From positions 1-22,893 of the IMG/VR virus record IMGVR_UViG_3300029319_000549: a stretch of 22,893 nucleotides of DNA; one strand, 5' to 3'. Positions 15,001-21,898 of the stretch are shown here, in pieces. Position 1 is the stretch's first letter. Every line of letters starts with the position of its first letter. A model generated the notes under the pieces. That model searched no databases. It saw only the letters and a program-made list of their open reading frames with translations, and was not told the DNA's origin. Source of the stretch: a virus. The translations under genes and the position numbers were made by a program.

Positions 15001-17916
15001 TCCATCAATATAAGGAGTTACTACTTCAGTTCGATAAACAAAGAAGTTATCATTATTATTATTTCTACTAAATCGAGGTAGTAATGCTGTACGTGTCTGA
15101 GTATTATTAGTAAATGTTCCAACTGTATGAGTTAAACCTTCTACATCTGTATTTGAATATCTGAACTCTTTGTCATTAATAACACTATGAACAGTAAAAG
15201 TTCCATTATATCCTTTGTCATCTAATCCACTTGAATTAGTTGAACTTAAAACATTTTTAATTACAATCTGATCTCCAACATTAACATTGTGAAGTTTATC
15301 AGATCTAATTGTAACTAAATTGAGTGTGCTATCGAATTTTGCTTGAGAAATGAACCTTGTATTACGATCAAAAGCATAATCGCCAGCAGTTATGGATGTT
15401 TTTGTAAAGTCAGAGTTGTTTAATACTGTAGTAAAACTTGAATCTTGTAGTACAAATCCATCTACAGGATCTCTTCCATTAGTCAATTCTTTAGGAACGA
15501 CATATCTTAACTTATAAATTTTTTCATCTAAACTTCTATCATCATTTTTTCTATTAATATATGATATGTCATCAGTTCCAATTGTGTTATCATTTATTTT
15601 AGCATGAAGAGTATTACCACTTGCTAAAGTATGAATAAACCATCTGTTTCTAGTACCATCATATTGAATTGGATGTCCAGCATCATTAGGTTTTTTGTCT
15701 GATACTCGACTTATTATTCTAAACTTTTGACTTGAATCGGCAACTGAGTTTATAAAAATTGGATCTGCTAAATCAGCATTAGTTTTAGACGATGCGATTC
15801 TAATTTGAAGATTTGAAAGTTCATTGTCATTTCCACCTACTCCTGTACCAGTAATCGCAAAATATACTGTATGTGGGTCGATATTTTCTGGTAAATCACC
15901 ATCGTCAGCTATAATTCTAATTGATTCTCCGTTCTGTAATGAGTGTCCCTCACCAATAGTAAATACAGATTTGACTGATGCAGTTGCGTCAGAGTGCACT
16001 GCTTCATAATTTTTTTCAGACGTATCGGTGGTACCAGCACTACCGTTTGACATAACAATTGTAGCTTCATATGTAGTGCCACCTTTGTCAACGTAAATTT
16101 TTTCACCGACTTTAGCACCAATTCTAAATCCTTGTGCTATATGTGATGGTGGGACTGTTTCTGATTCTTGACCAAATAGATACAATTTTGTTGTGCTTGA
16201 AGCACTATCTTTTATAAGTTGTAAATATTCTATTTCTTGAGTAGATGTAACAACTGAACGAGGTGTAATAATTGAGGTTATGAATCCTTTATCATCTTTA
16301 GTAAATGCTTCTTTCTTGAATCCTTCGGCAGCAAGAGAGAATGTACCGAAGTTTGAGTTTGAGTTAGTAATTGATGCGTCTGCACCATTAATCATATTAA
16401 AATGACTATGGAAACCTATCGCAAATACAGAAACTATTTGAACAACAGCATCATTAGATACTTTAATATGACTTGTTCTCCACCCTTTGCGGTAATTTGC
16501 TTCTTGATCTAAATGAAATACTGTTTCTGGATTTGTAGATGATGATTCAGATGATAAAAGAGTTCCTGTCTGTTTAGAGAATACAATTCCACTGTAAGTT
16601 CTATTTGTACTATCATACTTAACAAATGCTCTATCATCTTTTTGTAATGAAACAGCGGTAAACTGTGCTACCACCATAGATCTGAAACCATCTGCTTTCT
16701 TACCGTCAGCATGCATACCCTGCATACCAAATACAGAACGGAGAGAAATATTAAAAATATATGGTGACGCACCTGTCACAGTATCAGTTTCAACTAATAC
16801 TTGTCCTTGTGAAGAACTTAGTCCTCCAGCAGAACCCGCTGGTAAGTTTGCCCTAACAAATGGTAAAGAGTATTGAAATCTAGTCGAATCAATAACATTT
16901 GATACCTTGGTTGATATATTATAATCTGCAACATTAATACCACGAATTTTAATTGGTGTTCCACCTGTAAGATTGTGTTCAATATTAGTAGTAACTGTGA
17001 CAACCTGACCTGGTGTTGCTCCATCACCAGACTCTATATTAGAGATATTTAACGGGTCAGTCGCAAATGCACCAACAATTTCAAATTCAGGTCTTTGTGG
17101 TGCAAATCCTTTTGGTGCTGATGGATATTTTTGTGTAATTGATCTTCTAGCTGCAGCTTCATTGTAAGCATTAGATAATTTACTATAGTAGATATCTAAA
17201 TCTGTTAGATCACTAAATTGTTCTAGCCTTGTTACACCATCAGCATACTCAAAACAAGTTAATTTATGATGAGAAAAGGTTGGTTTTGATTCATTATTAG
17301 AACTAAAATCTACTGGGTCAGTATAAACAAGTCCTGTATCATCACCATCAAAGAAAGTAAATTGCCAAAAATAACATGCACCTGTAATACGAAATATAGC
17401 ACTTTGCTTAACATTTACATCTGTAGGATTAGGTACATATAAAGGTTTTATCTTTGTTTTTCTAAGGTCTAAACCAACGATGGAAGTACCTCTTGGTACA
17501 ATTACACCACCATTGACACTATTAAACTTATAAAGTATATTATCTTCTTGAGTTAAATCAAAATTAGAATTTAATGTAAGAGTAAATGTATTCAGTGCTC
17601 CAGTTGCAGCTCCACTTGGACTAATCGCCTTAGCCACCCCACTATCATCTCTTATTGCAAAACCAGGTCTATTATCTACAGTATGATTACCAGGAAAAAG
17701 TAATATTGTTGTTCTCTCTACTAGGTCGTTGTCATTTCCAGCAACATAAGAAAATCTAGCAGACTCTATCAGTGCTCTCTGAATAGTTTTGAAGGGTTTT
17801 GTTAATGAATTACCTTGATTATCAATAGCATCAGTCGAATCAAGATCATTTGGATTTACATAAAGGATACGACCCTCTGTATTCTTTATAAAATTCTCTA
17901 ACTTATTAAGAGGCAT
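12046..17916 (-). CDS. Giant tail-fibre/tailspike protein with S74 auto-protease domain (1956 aa)
   Basis: The N-terminus MPLNKLENFIKNTEGRILYV leads into NSLTKPFKTIQRALIESARF and TTILLFPGNHTVDN, a pattern typical of right-handed beta-helix tailspikes. The middle is long, beta-rich and repetitive. The last 120 residues form an S74 intramolecular chaperone/auto-processing domain: SDLSLKENL with probable catalytic Ser1837 and Lys1842 (same five-residue spacing as in endosialidase-type domains), GYTYDWKDS, DTGVIAQDVEKLGLPGVTV and a closing helix YERLIPVLIEAIKELSARVSAL. In known members this domain trimerises the fibre and then cuts itself off before the serine. Cleavage here would leave 1836 residues. 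A late-type motif and an inverted repeat lie upstream. It is likely a major host-contacting fibre. Confidence 0.9.
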   Translation of the reverse strand: MPLNKLENFIKNTEGRILYVNPNDLDSTDAIDNQGNSLTKPFKTIQRALIESARFSYVAGNDNDLVERTTILLFPGNHTVDNRPGFAIRDDSGVAKAISPSGAATGALNTFTLTLNSNFDLTQEDNILYKFNSVNGGVIVPRGTSIVGLDLRKTKIKPLYVPNPTDVNVKQSAIFRITGACYFWQFTFFDGDDTGLVYTDPVDFSSNNESKPTFSHHKLTCFEYADGVTRLEQFSDLTDLDIYYSKLSNAYNEAAARRSITQKYPSAPKGFAPQRPEFEIVGAFATDPLNISNIESGDGATPGQVVTVTTNIEHNLTGGTPIKIRGINVADYNISTKVSNVIDSTRFQYSLPFVRANLPAGSAGGLSSSQGQVLVETDTVTGASPYIFNISLRSVFGMQGMHADGKKADGFRSMVVAQFTAVSLQKDDRAFVKYDSTNRTYSGIVFSKQTGTLLSSESSSTNPETVFHLDQEANYRKGWRTSHIKVSNDAVVQIVSVFAIGFHSHFNMINGADASITNSNSNFGTFSLAAEGFKKEAFTKDDKGFITSIITPRSVVTSTQEIEYLQLIKDSASSTTKLYLFGQESETVPPSHIAQGFRIGAKVGEKIYVDKGGTTYEATIVMSNGSAGTTDTSEKNYEAVHSDATASVKSVFTIGEGHSLQNGESIRIIADDGDLPENIDPHTVYFAITGTGVGGNDNELSNLQIRIASSKTNADLADPIFINSVADSSQKFRIISRVSDKKPNDAGHPIQYDGTRNRWFIHTLASGNTLHAKINDNTIGTDDISYINRKNDDRSLDEKIYKLRYVVPKELTNGRDPVDGFVLQDSSFTTVLNNSDFTKTSITAGDYAFDRNTRFISQAKFDSTLNLVTIRSDKLHNVNVGDQIVIKNVLSSTNSSGLDDKGYNGTFTVHSVINDKEFRYSNTDVEGLTHTVGTFTNNTQTRTALLPRFSRNNNNDNFFVYRTEVVTPYIDGVQDGIYHLFVLNGGNSMTESSGQFTDEKYNQNIVNLYPEYDRDNINANPPEATSFAKRFPLGDVVTNDLKKSITRETTNKFLKSFDATIGISSAINNNNNSVINLEEEHGLQSLKFHSTLTGGNGHTDGTYYNVKLFDNNNPPATAGWRGATADVTVSSGAVTSVKIVEGGSAYVNGDELFFDTSSVADGGIAGSSPSAKIAIATAGISTALGNYIQVTGISTGTDSYHRIIAVNSKSQITVAKSTADTILDGQQIIDLGPWSAVSSSSFSSTVTTFNTTAAHGLVVGNKFRVLNASDVSLGDFIVASVPSVTQFTATTTTALTSPKYILKHGLSDNEALSSKEGENLGVRGLSIFNHETLKLNETISSSDSAFKVTLPDGSVNATSIVSRFPLGSYIEIDGEIMRISSSSLSGSGDEISVIRGALGTISSGHPANSKIKKIKPIPIELRRPSILRASGHTFEYVGYGPGNYSTALPQLQNRSLSEREEFLTQSQETSCGNVVYTGMNDKGDFYIGNTKIASASGQQTTFDIPIPTVTGEDPNRLSIVADEVIVKERLLVEGGTSKQILSQFDGPVTFNENIRLANPSKRLDVTGEIKVASTGNIRVHNETNSTSVTTGSIVTLGGVGIGKSVHIGGDIVGNDTGFSGVPDIVGFGSITATSFFGDGANLTNTGATMSDELSTPAASGTHRVVLTSIVNGTMITGHTDSQLKFNLGTNTLSSPEFSGNFNGNATTSTTATNVVGGANRVIFNSSNNTTTSSSNFTYDATQLRVQGNIRSNNITLGLTDGTTINTTTGDLKLNSSNNKVDITNNCDIGGRVVIDGSDPVAINNVTKDNAAVVIQNGSLGVEGKIVAGNDIIAFNSSDLSLKENLAVITNAVQKVGLITGYTYDWKDSVFDDAIRVGISSDPTKNTDTDIYMDDCCEDGHSDDTGVIAQDVEKLGLPGVTVTRPDGIKAVRYERLIPVLIEAIKELSARVSALESS

Positions 17917-17944
17917 CTTTTTTAACTACTATAAATGTGGATCT

Positions 17945-17971
17945 AATAGACCATACAATACTAGGTCTATT
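17945..17971. repeat. Perfect 8-bp inverted repeat (hairpin or operator)
   Basis: AATAGACC and GGTCTATT are perfect complements separated by 11 bases, in the 59-base gap between the 99-aa gene and the 1956-aa fibre gene. No T-run follows on the minus strand, so it is not a standard intrinsic terminator. One arm overlaps the late-type motif CTAAATAG, which makes an operator or an RNA processing hairpin possible. Confidence 0.6.
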
Positions 17972-17974
17972 TAG
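17967..17974 (-). promoter_or_regulatory. Late-like motif CTAAATAG upstream of giant fibre gene
   Basis: CTAAATAG on the minus strand keeps the TAAATA core of T4-type late promoters but lacks the first A/T context. It lies 50 bases before the fibre ATG and shares bases with the inverted repeat at 17945-17971. Confidence 0.4.
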
Positions 17975-17975
17975 C

Positions 17976-18275
17976 TCATAAATCATCCGTATCTATATGA
18001 ATAGATATATCATCTGGCAATTCTTCTGGGTTTTCCAAGTCAATCATAAACAAACAAGGATGTAATTCTTCCTCAACAAGATACGAATAATATTGATACA
18101 TGTCTGCATCGTCATAAGTTCTATACTTGTCTGCTTCTTTAATTAATTCATGATCTCTTAAATGTCCATCTGGTAATTCATCAAAAGTGAAAGGCATACC
18201 ATTGATATAATACATTTTAACTATCATGCTCCCACCACGAAACCAACAGAAGTTTGTTGTAATTTTAAATTTCAT
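17976..18275 (-). CDS. Small acidic protein of unknown function (up to 99 aa)
   Basis: The frame begins MKFKITTNFCWFRGG at 18275; a second start, MIVKMYYINGMPF, at 18227 would give 83 aa and has a GGTGGGAG stretch very close upstream. I keep the longer form with low certainty because a late-type GATAAATAA motif precedes it. The protein is acidic, with a helical middle LIKEADKYRTYDDADMYQYYSYLVEEE and a C-terminus rich in Asp (DDISIHIDTDDL). It has no membrane segment or metal motif. It lies just upstream of the 1956-aa fibre, in the place where T4-like phages often encode small fibre chaperones or assembly factors; that role is only a guess from position. Confidence 0.65.
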   Translation of the reverse strand: MKFKITTNFCWFRGGSMIVKMYYINGMPFTFDELPDGHLRDHELIKEADKYRTYDDADMYQYYSYLVEEELHPCLFMIDLENPEELPDDISIHIDTDDL

Positions 18276-18284
18276 ACCAAAGAA

Positions 18285-18293
18285 TTATTTATC
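18285..18293 (-). promoter_or_regulatory. Late-type motif GATAAATAA upstream of the 99-aa gene
   Basis: GATAAATAA on the minus strand contains ATAAATA and spans the last codons and the stop of the 64-aa gene. It ends 9 bases from the ATG at 18275, leaving little room for a leader; the alternative start at 18227 would give a normal spacing. Confidence 0.4.
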
Positions 18294-18479
18294 TGAGGTT
18301 AACGCTAAATCAGCATATTTAATCATATATGGTTCAAGCATTTGATCACAAACTTCTAAAACTCTCATAAACTCTGCAGAATCCTCACACGCTATTATCT
18401 TATTATCTCCATCACTACTTTTAAGTTTGAAAGTTCTAGCACAGATGTCTACAACAACTTCGTATACAAAATCTTCCAT
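18285..18479 (-). CDS. Small phage protein of unknown function (64 aa)
   Basis: The protein begins MEDFVYEVVVDICARTFKL, followed by SSDGDNKIIACEDSAEFMRVLEVCDQML and a tail MIKYADLALTSDK. The strand-strand-helix layout with a DGD turn suggests a compact alpha/beta fold. Three cysteines (13, 31, 44) are present. It has no recognised domain. A host-type promoter with TGCTATAAT lies directly upstream, and no Shine-Dalgarno is evident before the ATG. It sits between an oxygenase and the 99-aa gene, inside the fibre region. Similar short proteins starting with a DFVYEVVVDIC-like stretch occur in marine T4-like phages from memory, with unknown roles. Confidence 0.72.
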   Translation of the reverse strand: MEDFVYEVVVDICARTFKLKSSDGDNKIIACEDSAEFMRVLEVCDQMLEPYMIKYADLALTSDK

Positions 18480-18500
18480 ATGAGAATAATTTTTTTTCTT

Positions 18501-18528
18501 ATTATAGCATATGTATAAAATTCGTCAA
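18501..18528 (-). promoter_or_regulatory. Host sigma70-type promoter before the 64-aa gene
   Basis: TTGACG (18523-18528, five of six matches to consensus) and TATAAT (18501-18506) are 16 bases apart on the minus strand, with TGC immediately before the -10. RNA would start near 18494, about 15 bases ahead of the ATG at 18479. It overlaps the end of the oxygenase gene at 18525. Confidence 0.7.
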
Positions 18529-19040
18529 TTAAGACCATAGACCCCACTATCTCCAGTATATACAAAATTTCCTGATACAACACTTCTACCATCACAATAA
18601 TTTTTAGGTACATGATGATTTAACTTAGAATCAAAAATAACCATTTTTCCTTCCTCTGGTTTTACTACGTGACCAGATGTATCAAAGATTAATGGTGAAG
18701 AATTTTCAGGAACATTTACAAAGTAAACAAATGAATAAACTGATGGTTCGTGATTATGATGCTCAATAAAATCTCCATCAGAATATAAAACACCCCAACA
18801 CTCAGAACATATAACATCATCTGCATCAAAATTTAGTTTTAAATTATAATTTGCAAAATCTTTTACTATGTCAAATAATTCGTCATTTGTTTTCCAACCA
18901 GTCATTTTAGCATGAATCGCAAGTGGTTTAAGTGGATCAGAATTTTTCTGTGATATGGCATCATGAAGTATAGGGTTGAGAGATTCTGCATGTGGATACA
19001 TAAATTCAGCAATTTTTAATTTTTCATATATTTCTTTCAT
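18525..19040 (-). CDS. Fe(II)/2OG oxygenase-like protein (2OG-FeII_Oxy_5-like), 171 aa
   Basis: The start is taken at the ATG at 19038-19040, which shares bases with the collar-fibre stop (TAATG); a longer frame from 19061 would overlap that gene by 22 bases. Core motifs are WGVLYSDGDFIEHHNHEPS (82-100), VYSFVYFVNVPENSSPLIFD (101-120), PEEGKMVIFDSKLNHHVP (128-145) and GRSVVSGNFVYTG (151-163). Likely iron ligands are His95 and His142 or His143, with Arg152 for 2-oxoglutarate; His97 replaces the usual acid. It is directly coupled to the collagen-like collar fibre gene, so translation of enzyme and fibre is probably linked. This is the strongest positional hint that the fibre is its substrate. 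Confidence 0.85.
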   Translation of the reverse strand: MKEIYEKLKIAEFMYPHAESLNPILHDAISQKNSDPLKPLAIHAKMTGWKTNDELFDIVKDFANYNLKLNFDADDVICSECWGVLYSDGDFIEHHNHEPSVYSFVYFVNVPENSSPLIFDTSGHVVKPEEGKMVIFDSKLNHHVPKNYCDGRSVVSGNFVYTGDSGVYGLN

Positions 19041-20323
19041 TATGATTTCATAATCCAACAAAGGGCATAATATGGCGGTAAATTTGCGTTGGTCGCTGAT
19101 GAACCCTGAGAGTTTGTTCCTGTATTACTTGGATTGCCAGTTGTACCACTTATTGAGTGAGAGTGACTACCTGAACCACTAGTATTAATATTTCTTTGAG
19201 CACAGTCATTATTACTTGCTGGCCACGGTCTATAACCATTATTAATAACAACATATTGGTCAATATACTGGTGATTATGATTACCTCCAGTGGTGGATGC
19301 ACTAAATGAGTGAGTGTGATTATTAATAGTGTGACTGTGACTTACAAGAGTCGCATTTGCACTACCACCTGTGGCATTGGGTGATAGACCTGGATATGTG
19401 GTATCCGCAGTGCTGTTATTAGCACCAATAATGAATCTGTTTACTAAATTTGGAGTGCTATTATTTCCATTACATAATACCCAACCTGTCGGTATATTAT
19501 TTGCATTACCTGACCATGCTACAATAACACCACTAGGAAATGCTGCATTTGATCCTGCTGGTCCAGGCGGACCTGGTACACCTTGAGGACCTGTAGGACC
19601 TTGAGTTCCTTGAGTACCTTGAGGACCAGGCGAACCTGCTGGACCAGGTGTACCTGTACCTCCATCTGGACCTTGAGTTCCTTGAGGACCAGTTGGTCCT
19701 TGAGGACCTTGAGCACCTGTATTACCTTTTTGTCCTTGAGTTCCTTGAGGACCTGCTGGACCTGCTGGTCCTTGAGCACCTTGAGTGCCTTGAGCACCTT
19801 GAGCACCTGTATTACCTTTGTCTCCTTTATCTCCTTTGATACCAGTGCCATCATTTCCATCTTGACCTTTTTGACCCTTTACACCTTGAGGACCTGTAGC
19901 ACCTTGAGGACCTTGTGCTCCAGTTGCACCTTTTTCTCCTTGAGGTCCTTGTGCACCTTGATCTCCTTTTTGACCTTGATCACCTTTCTGACCTTGATCT
20001 CCTTTCTGACCTTTAGTTCCTTGACCACCTTGAGGACCTTGTGCACCTTGAGGACCTTGAGCACCTTGATCTCCTTTCTGACCTTTTATTCCCTGATCAC
20101 CCTGATCTCCTTTATTACCTTTTTGGAGAACATCACCCTTTTGACCCTTATCTCCAGTAGCACCTGTTAAACCTACCGAACCCTTTTCTCCTTTTGCTCC
20201 AATCTCTCCTTTTGCACCAGGATCAGGAATACGATTCCATGCGTATCCATTCCACCTCCAAGTGATTGTGCCAACTGTGAAGGACTGATTAAGTGATGGA
20301 TTATTAGGAAAATTAACTGCCAT
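19040..20323 (-). CDS. Collagen-like tail fibre with C-terminal tail-collar domain (427 aa)
   Basis: The start is the ATG at 20321-20323, giving MAVNFPNNPSLNQSFTVG and WRWNGYAWNRI (23-32), a module common at the head of collagen-like fibres of marine T4-like phages; the frame also opens at 20347 but overlaps the previous gene. Residues about 36-257 are Gly-X-Y repeats (GPQ, GAQ, GQK, GDQ) with a few breaks near GDVLQK and GTGIKG. The C-terminal part carries a phage tail-collar domain, GVIVAWSGN to GWVLCNGNNSTPNLVNRFIIG, then four HxH motifs (HSH, HTH, HNH, HSH) and the ending LPPYYALCWIMKS. HxH motifs bind metal in T4 gp37 tips. It probably forms a trimeric short fibre. An oxygenase gene is coupled downstream. 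Confidence 0.92.
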   Translation of the reverse strand: MAVNFPNNPSLNQSFTVGTITWRWNGYAWNRIPDPGAKGEIGAKGEKGSVGLTGATGDKGQKGDVLQKGNKGDQGDQGIKGQKGDQGAQGPQGAQGPQGGQGTKGQKGDQGQKGDQGQKGDQGAQGPQGEKGATGAQGPQGATGPQGVKGQKGQDGNDGTGIKGDKGDKGNTGAQGAQGTQGAQGPAGPAGPQGTQGQKGNTGAQGPQGPTGPQGTQGPDGGTGTPGPAGSPGPQGTQGTQGPTGPQGVPGPPGPAGSNAAFPSGVIVAWSGNANNIPTGWVLCNGNNSTPNLVNRFIIGANNSTADTTYPGLSPNATGGSANATLVSHSHTINNHTHSFSASTTGGNHNHQYIDQYVVINNGYRPWPASNNDCAQRNINTSGSGSHSHSISGTTGNPSNTGTNSQGSSATNANLPPYYALCWIMKS

Positions 20324-20327
20324 GAAA

Positions 20328-20335
20328 TTATTTAG
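20328..20335 (-). promoter_or_regulatory. Late-like motif CTAAATAA directly before the collagen-like fibre
   Basis: CTAAATAA on the minus strand ends four bases before the ATG at 20323. It shares its core with the other late-like motifs, but the distance would give an almost leaderless RNA, so this may be chance in AT-rich sequence. Confidence 0.25.
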
Positions 20336-20337
20336 TT

Positions 20338-21036
20338 CTAGATACAAAAATATTCTATTTTTTCATCTGGTGGGTCCATGAAAAATACTTGATTATTTCT
20401 ATATTCATAACCAAAGTATCTATCGTTAGTAACATTCATTCCATGAGGGAATTTAGCTCCATCAAAAAAAACTAATCTATTATATGCAGGTTCAAGTGTT
20501 TTTAATAGTTTATATTTATTCTTCGGTCTCCAAGGTTCATAATGTTCATTTATACCTTTGTTTTCTTTTTCATTATAATCATCAAGTAATTCTGATGAAT
20601 ATAAATTTGTACCCCACTCATCATGAAAGTAAACAATACCATTATATCCATAGTCTATGTGTGGCCACCAATAATTATCAATATAATTATTAAATTTTAA
20701 ACTGTCTTTATCATCTTTAAATAAAGTTGCATTAGTGGAAATTTCTGGTCTAAACGTATAATTATTATCTTCAATTAAATTAGAAAGAAAAAAATAAATG
20801 TGAAATAATCTCTCATCAAATTCACTGAGTCTCCTATCATCAAAATAGATGCCATTAAAGGATGGTTTTTGATTTATCTTCCATAAACCAACTATACCTT
20901 CGTTTAGAGGTTCTTCAAATATGTATTCGTAAACTTTGTCTGGATATTTGTAAAAATTATCAATTGTAAAGATAGGAGAATCTTCAATGTACTCCACTTT
21001 TACTTCAGGATCTTGTCTAATATCAAATATATTCAT
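20338..21036 (-). CDS. DUF6445-like double-stranded beta-helix protein, possible oxygenase (232 aa)
   Basis: The start is taken at the ATG at 21034-21036 (MNIFDIRQDPEV), overlapping the upstream prolyl-hydroxylase-like gene by 14 bases; in-frame starts at 21057 and 21075 overlap more. The layout FTIDNFYKYPDKVYEY (23-38), WWPHIDYGYNGIVYFHDEWGTNLY (123-146) and YNRLVFFDGAKFPHGMNV (185-202) matches what I recall of the DUF6445 type. A plausible iron triad is His126-Asp128 and His198. The final segment EYRNNQVFF may hold the 2-oxoglutarate arginine (Arg213). The family has no proven reaction known to me. It is immediately upstream of the collagen-like fibre gene, 14 bases away, and so belongs to the oxygenase-fibre association. 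Confidence 0.78.
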   Translation of the reverse strand: MNIFDIRQDPEVKVEYIEDSPIFTIDNFYKYPDKVYEYIFEEPLNEGIVGLWKINQKPSFNGIYFDDRRLSEFDERLFHIYFFLSNLIEDNNYTFRPEISTNATLFKDDKDSLKFNNYIDNYWWPHIDYGYNGIVYFHDEWGTNLYSSELLDDYNEKENKGINEHYEPWRPKNKYKLLKTLEPAYNRLVFFDGAKFPHGMNVTNDRYFGYEYRNNQVFFMDPPDEKIEYFCI

Positions 21037-21628
21037 CTTGCGTTCTCGCTTCAACATAATACCAAGTGACAGCAACTCTTTTCTTACCAGATGTCACAGG
21101 TTCTCCTGCGTGAGGATAACACCAATTTGATGGAAATATTAATGCTTGACCAGGCAAGGGTTTATATTTTTTATGAGTAAAAACTGTATTACCTCCCTCA
21201 AAATCATTAGTGAGATATAGTATTATTGAAATAGTTCGATAATATTCTTGTCTGCGAAGATCGGCAGTATCATGATGCATGTTATATTTTTGACCTTCTC
21301 GGTAATCTAAAATTTGAATTGCCTCTCTCCAAGAATTTGTATCATATCCGCCAGGCACAGGAAAATGTTCAAAAGTAACATTTATTTTAGATACTCTATC
21401 TTTATATTCTTCCAATGCAGCGTTCATTTTTAAATGAAGATTTTTTGTAAAAATTTCATCTTCACTAAGAATACATCCAGTACTGCTTCGTACTTCTGTT
21501 CTTGCAGTTGCTTTTTCTCCTTCACCAAAAACAGTATTAGGTTGGAATGTTAGCGTGTCAATGTATTCGTTTAACTTTTTTACTTCTTCGGATGATAAAA
21601 TTTCAATTATTTGTATAAGATCATGCAT
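21023..21628 (-). CDS. Prolyl-4-hydroxylase-like Fe(II)/2OG oxygenase (201 aa)
   Basis: The ATG at 21626-21628 (MHDLIQIIEILSSEEV) lies four bases after the previous stop and is preferred to the frame opening at 21682, which overlaps that gene. P4Hc features are complete: NMHHDTADLRR (116-126), YRTISIILYLTNDFEGGNTVF (130-150), PGQALIFPSNWCYPHAGEPV (159-178) and GKKRVAVTWYY (181-191). Iron ligands are probably His118, Asp120 and His173, and Lys183 binds 2-oxoglutarate. Such enzymes hydroxylate proline in proteins; relatives act on lysine. It lies between two collagen-like fibre genes (21876 onward and 19040-20323), with the DUF6445-like gene following. The intact HxD makes catalytic activity likely. 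Confidence 0.9.
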   Translation of the reverse strand: MHDLIQIIEILSSEEVKKLNEYIDTLTFQPNTVFGEGEKATARTEVRSSTGCILSEDEIFTKNLHLKMNAALEEYKDRVSKINVTFEHFPVPGGYDTNSWREAIQILDYREGQKYNMHHDTADLRRQEYYRTISIILYLTNDFEGGNTVFTHKKYKPLPGQALIFPSNWCYPHAGEPVTSGKKRVAVTWYYVEARTQDEYI

Positions 21629-21632
21629 TATG

Positions 21633-21863
21633 TTATAAATTAGGATTATTTGGCGAAGGTCTCCATTTGTATGTAGTATCACCTACAGTTGTTCCTACTC
21701 CTACACCTCCAGAATTGTAAACCATTCCAACTCCTCCACCATCGTTAGTGTCGAGCACTGTAAAATGTCCCGTAGGAGGTTGCCATACATTCGTATCGCC
21801 ATCCCAGATTACGGAATCTATAACTTCATTAGAAGATGTGTTTATGATATGATACTGTGCCAT
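21633..21863 (-). CDS. Small fibre-associated protein of unknown function (76 aa)
   Basis: The protein begins MAQYHIINTSSNEVIDSVIW and continues with GDTNVWQPPTGHFTVLD, NDGGGVGMVYNSGGVGVGTT and a tail YKWRPSPNNPNL. Its beta-rich, glycine-rich sequence with VGVGTT resembles fibre shaft modules, and short proteins like this often lie next to tail-fibre genes of marine T4-like phages. No enzyme motif is visible. A promoter-like element ends only about seven bases upstream, so the transcript may be leaderless, and no ribosome site is seen. It is followed by two oxygenase genes. It might be a fibre tip adaptor; that is position-based only. Confidence 0.75.
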   Translation of the reverse strand: MAQYHIINTSSNEVIDSVIWDGDTNVWQPPTGHFTVLDTNDGGGVGMVYNSGGVGVGTTVGDTTYKWRPSPNNPNL

Positions 21864-21869
21864 AATTTT

Positions 21870-21898
21870 ATTATACTACAATTCTAAAATAAAAACAA
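21870..21898 (-). promoter_or_regulatory. Possible host-type promoter before the 76-aa gene
   Basis: TTGTTT (21893-21898) and TATAAT (21870-21875) are 17 bases apart on the minus strand. The -35 matches weakly and TGC is absent here. RNA would start close to the ATG at 21863, giving little or no leader. Confidence 0.4.

Noticed and set aside
19519-20170. Long frames on both strands over the collagen-like gene (rich in Leu-Lys-Val or Arg-Thr-Leu-Ser)
   Set aside because: They are frame-shifted or antisense readings of the repetitive Gly-X-Y codons; their low-complexity composition follows from the repeat and they lack their own signals.
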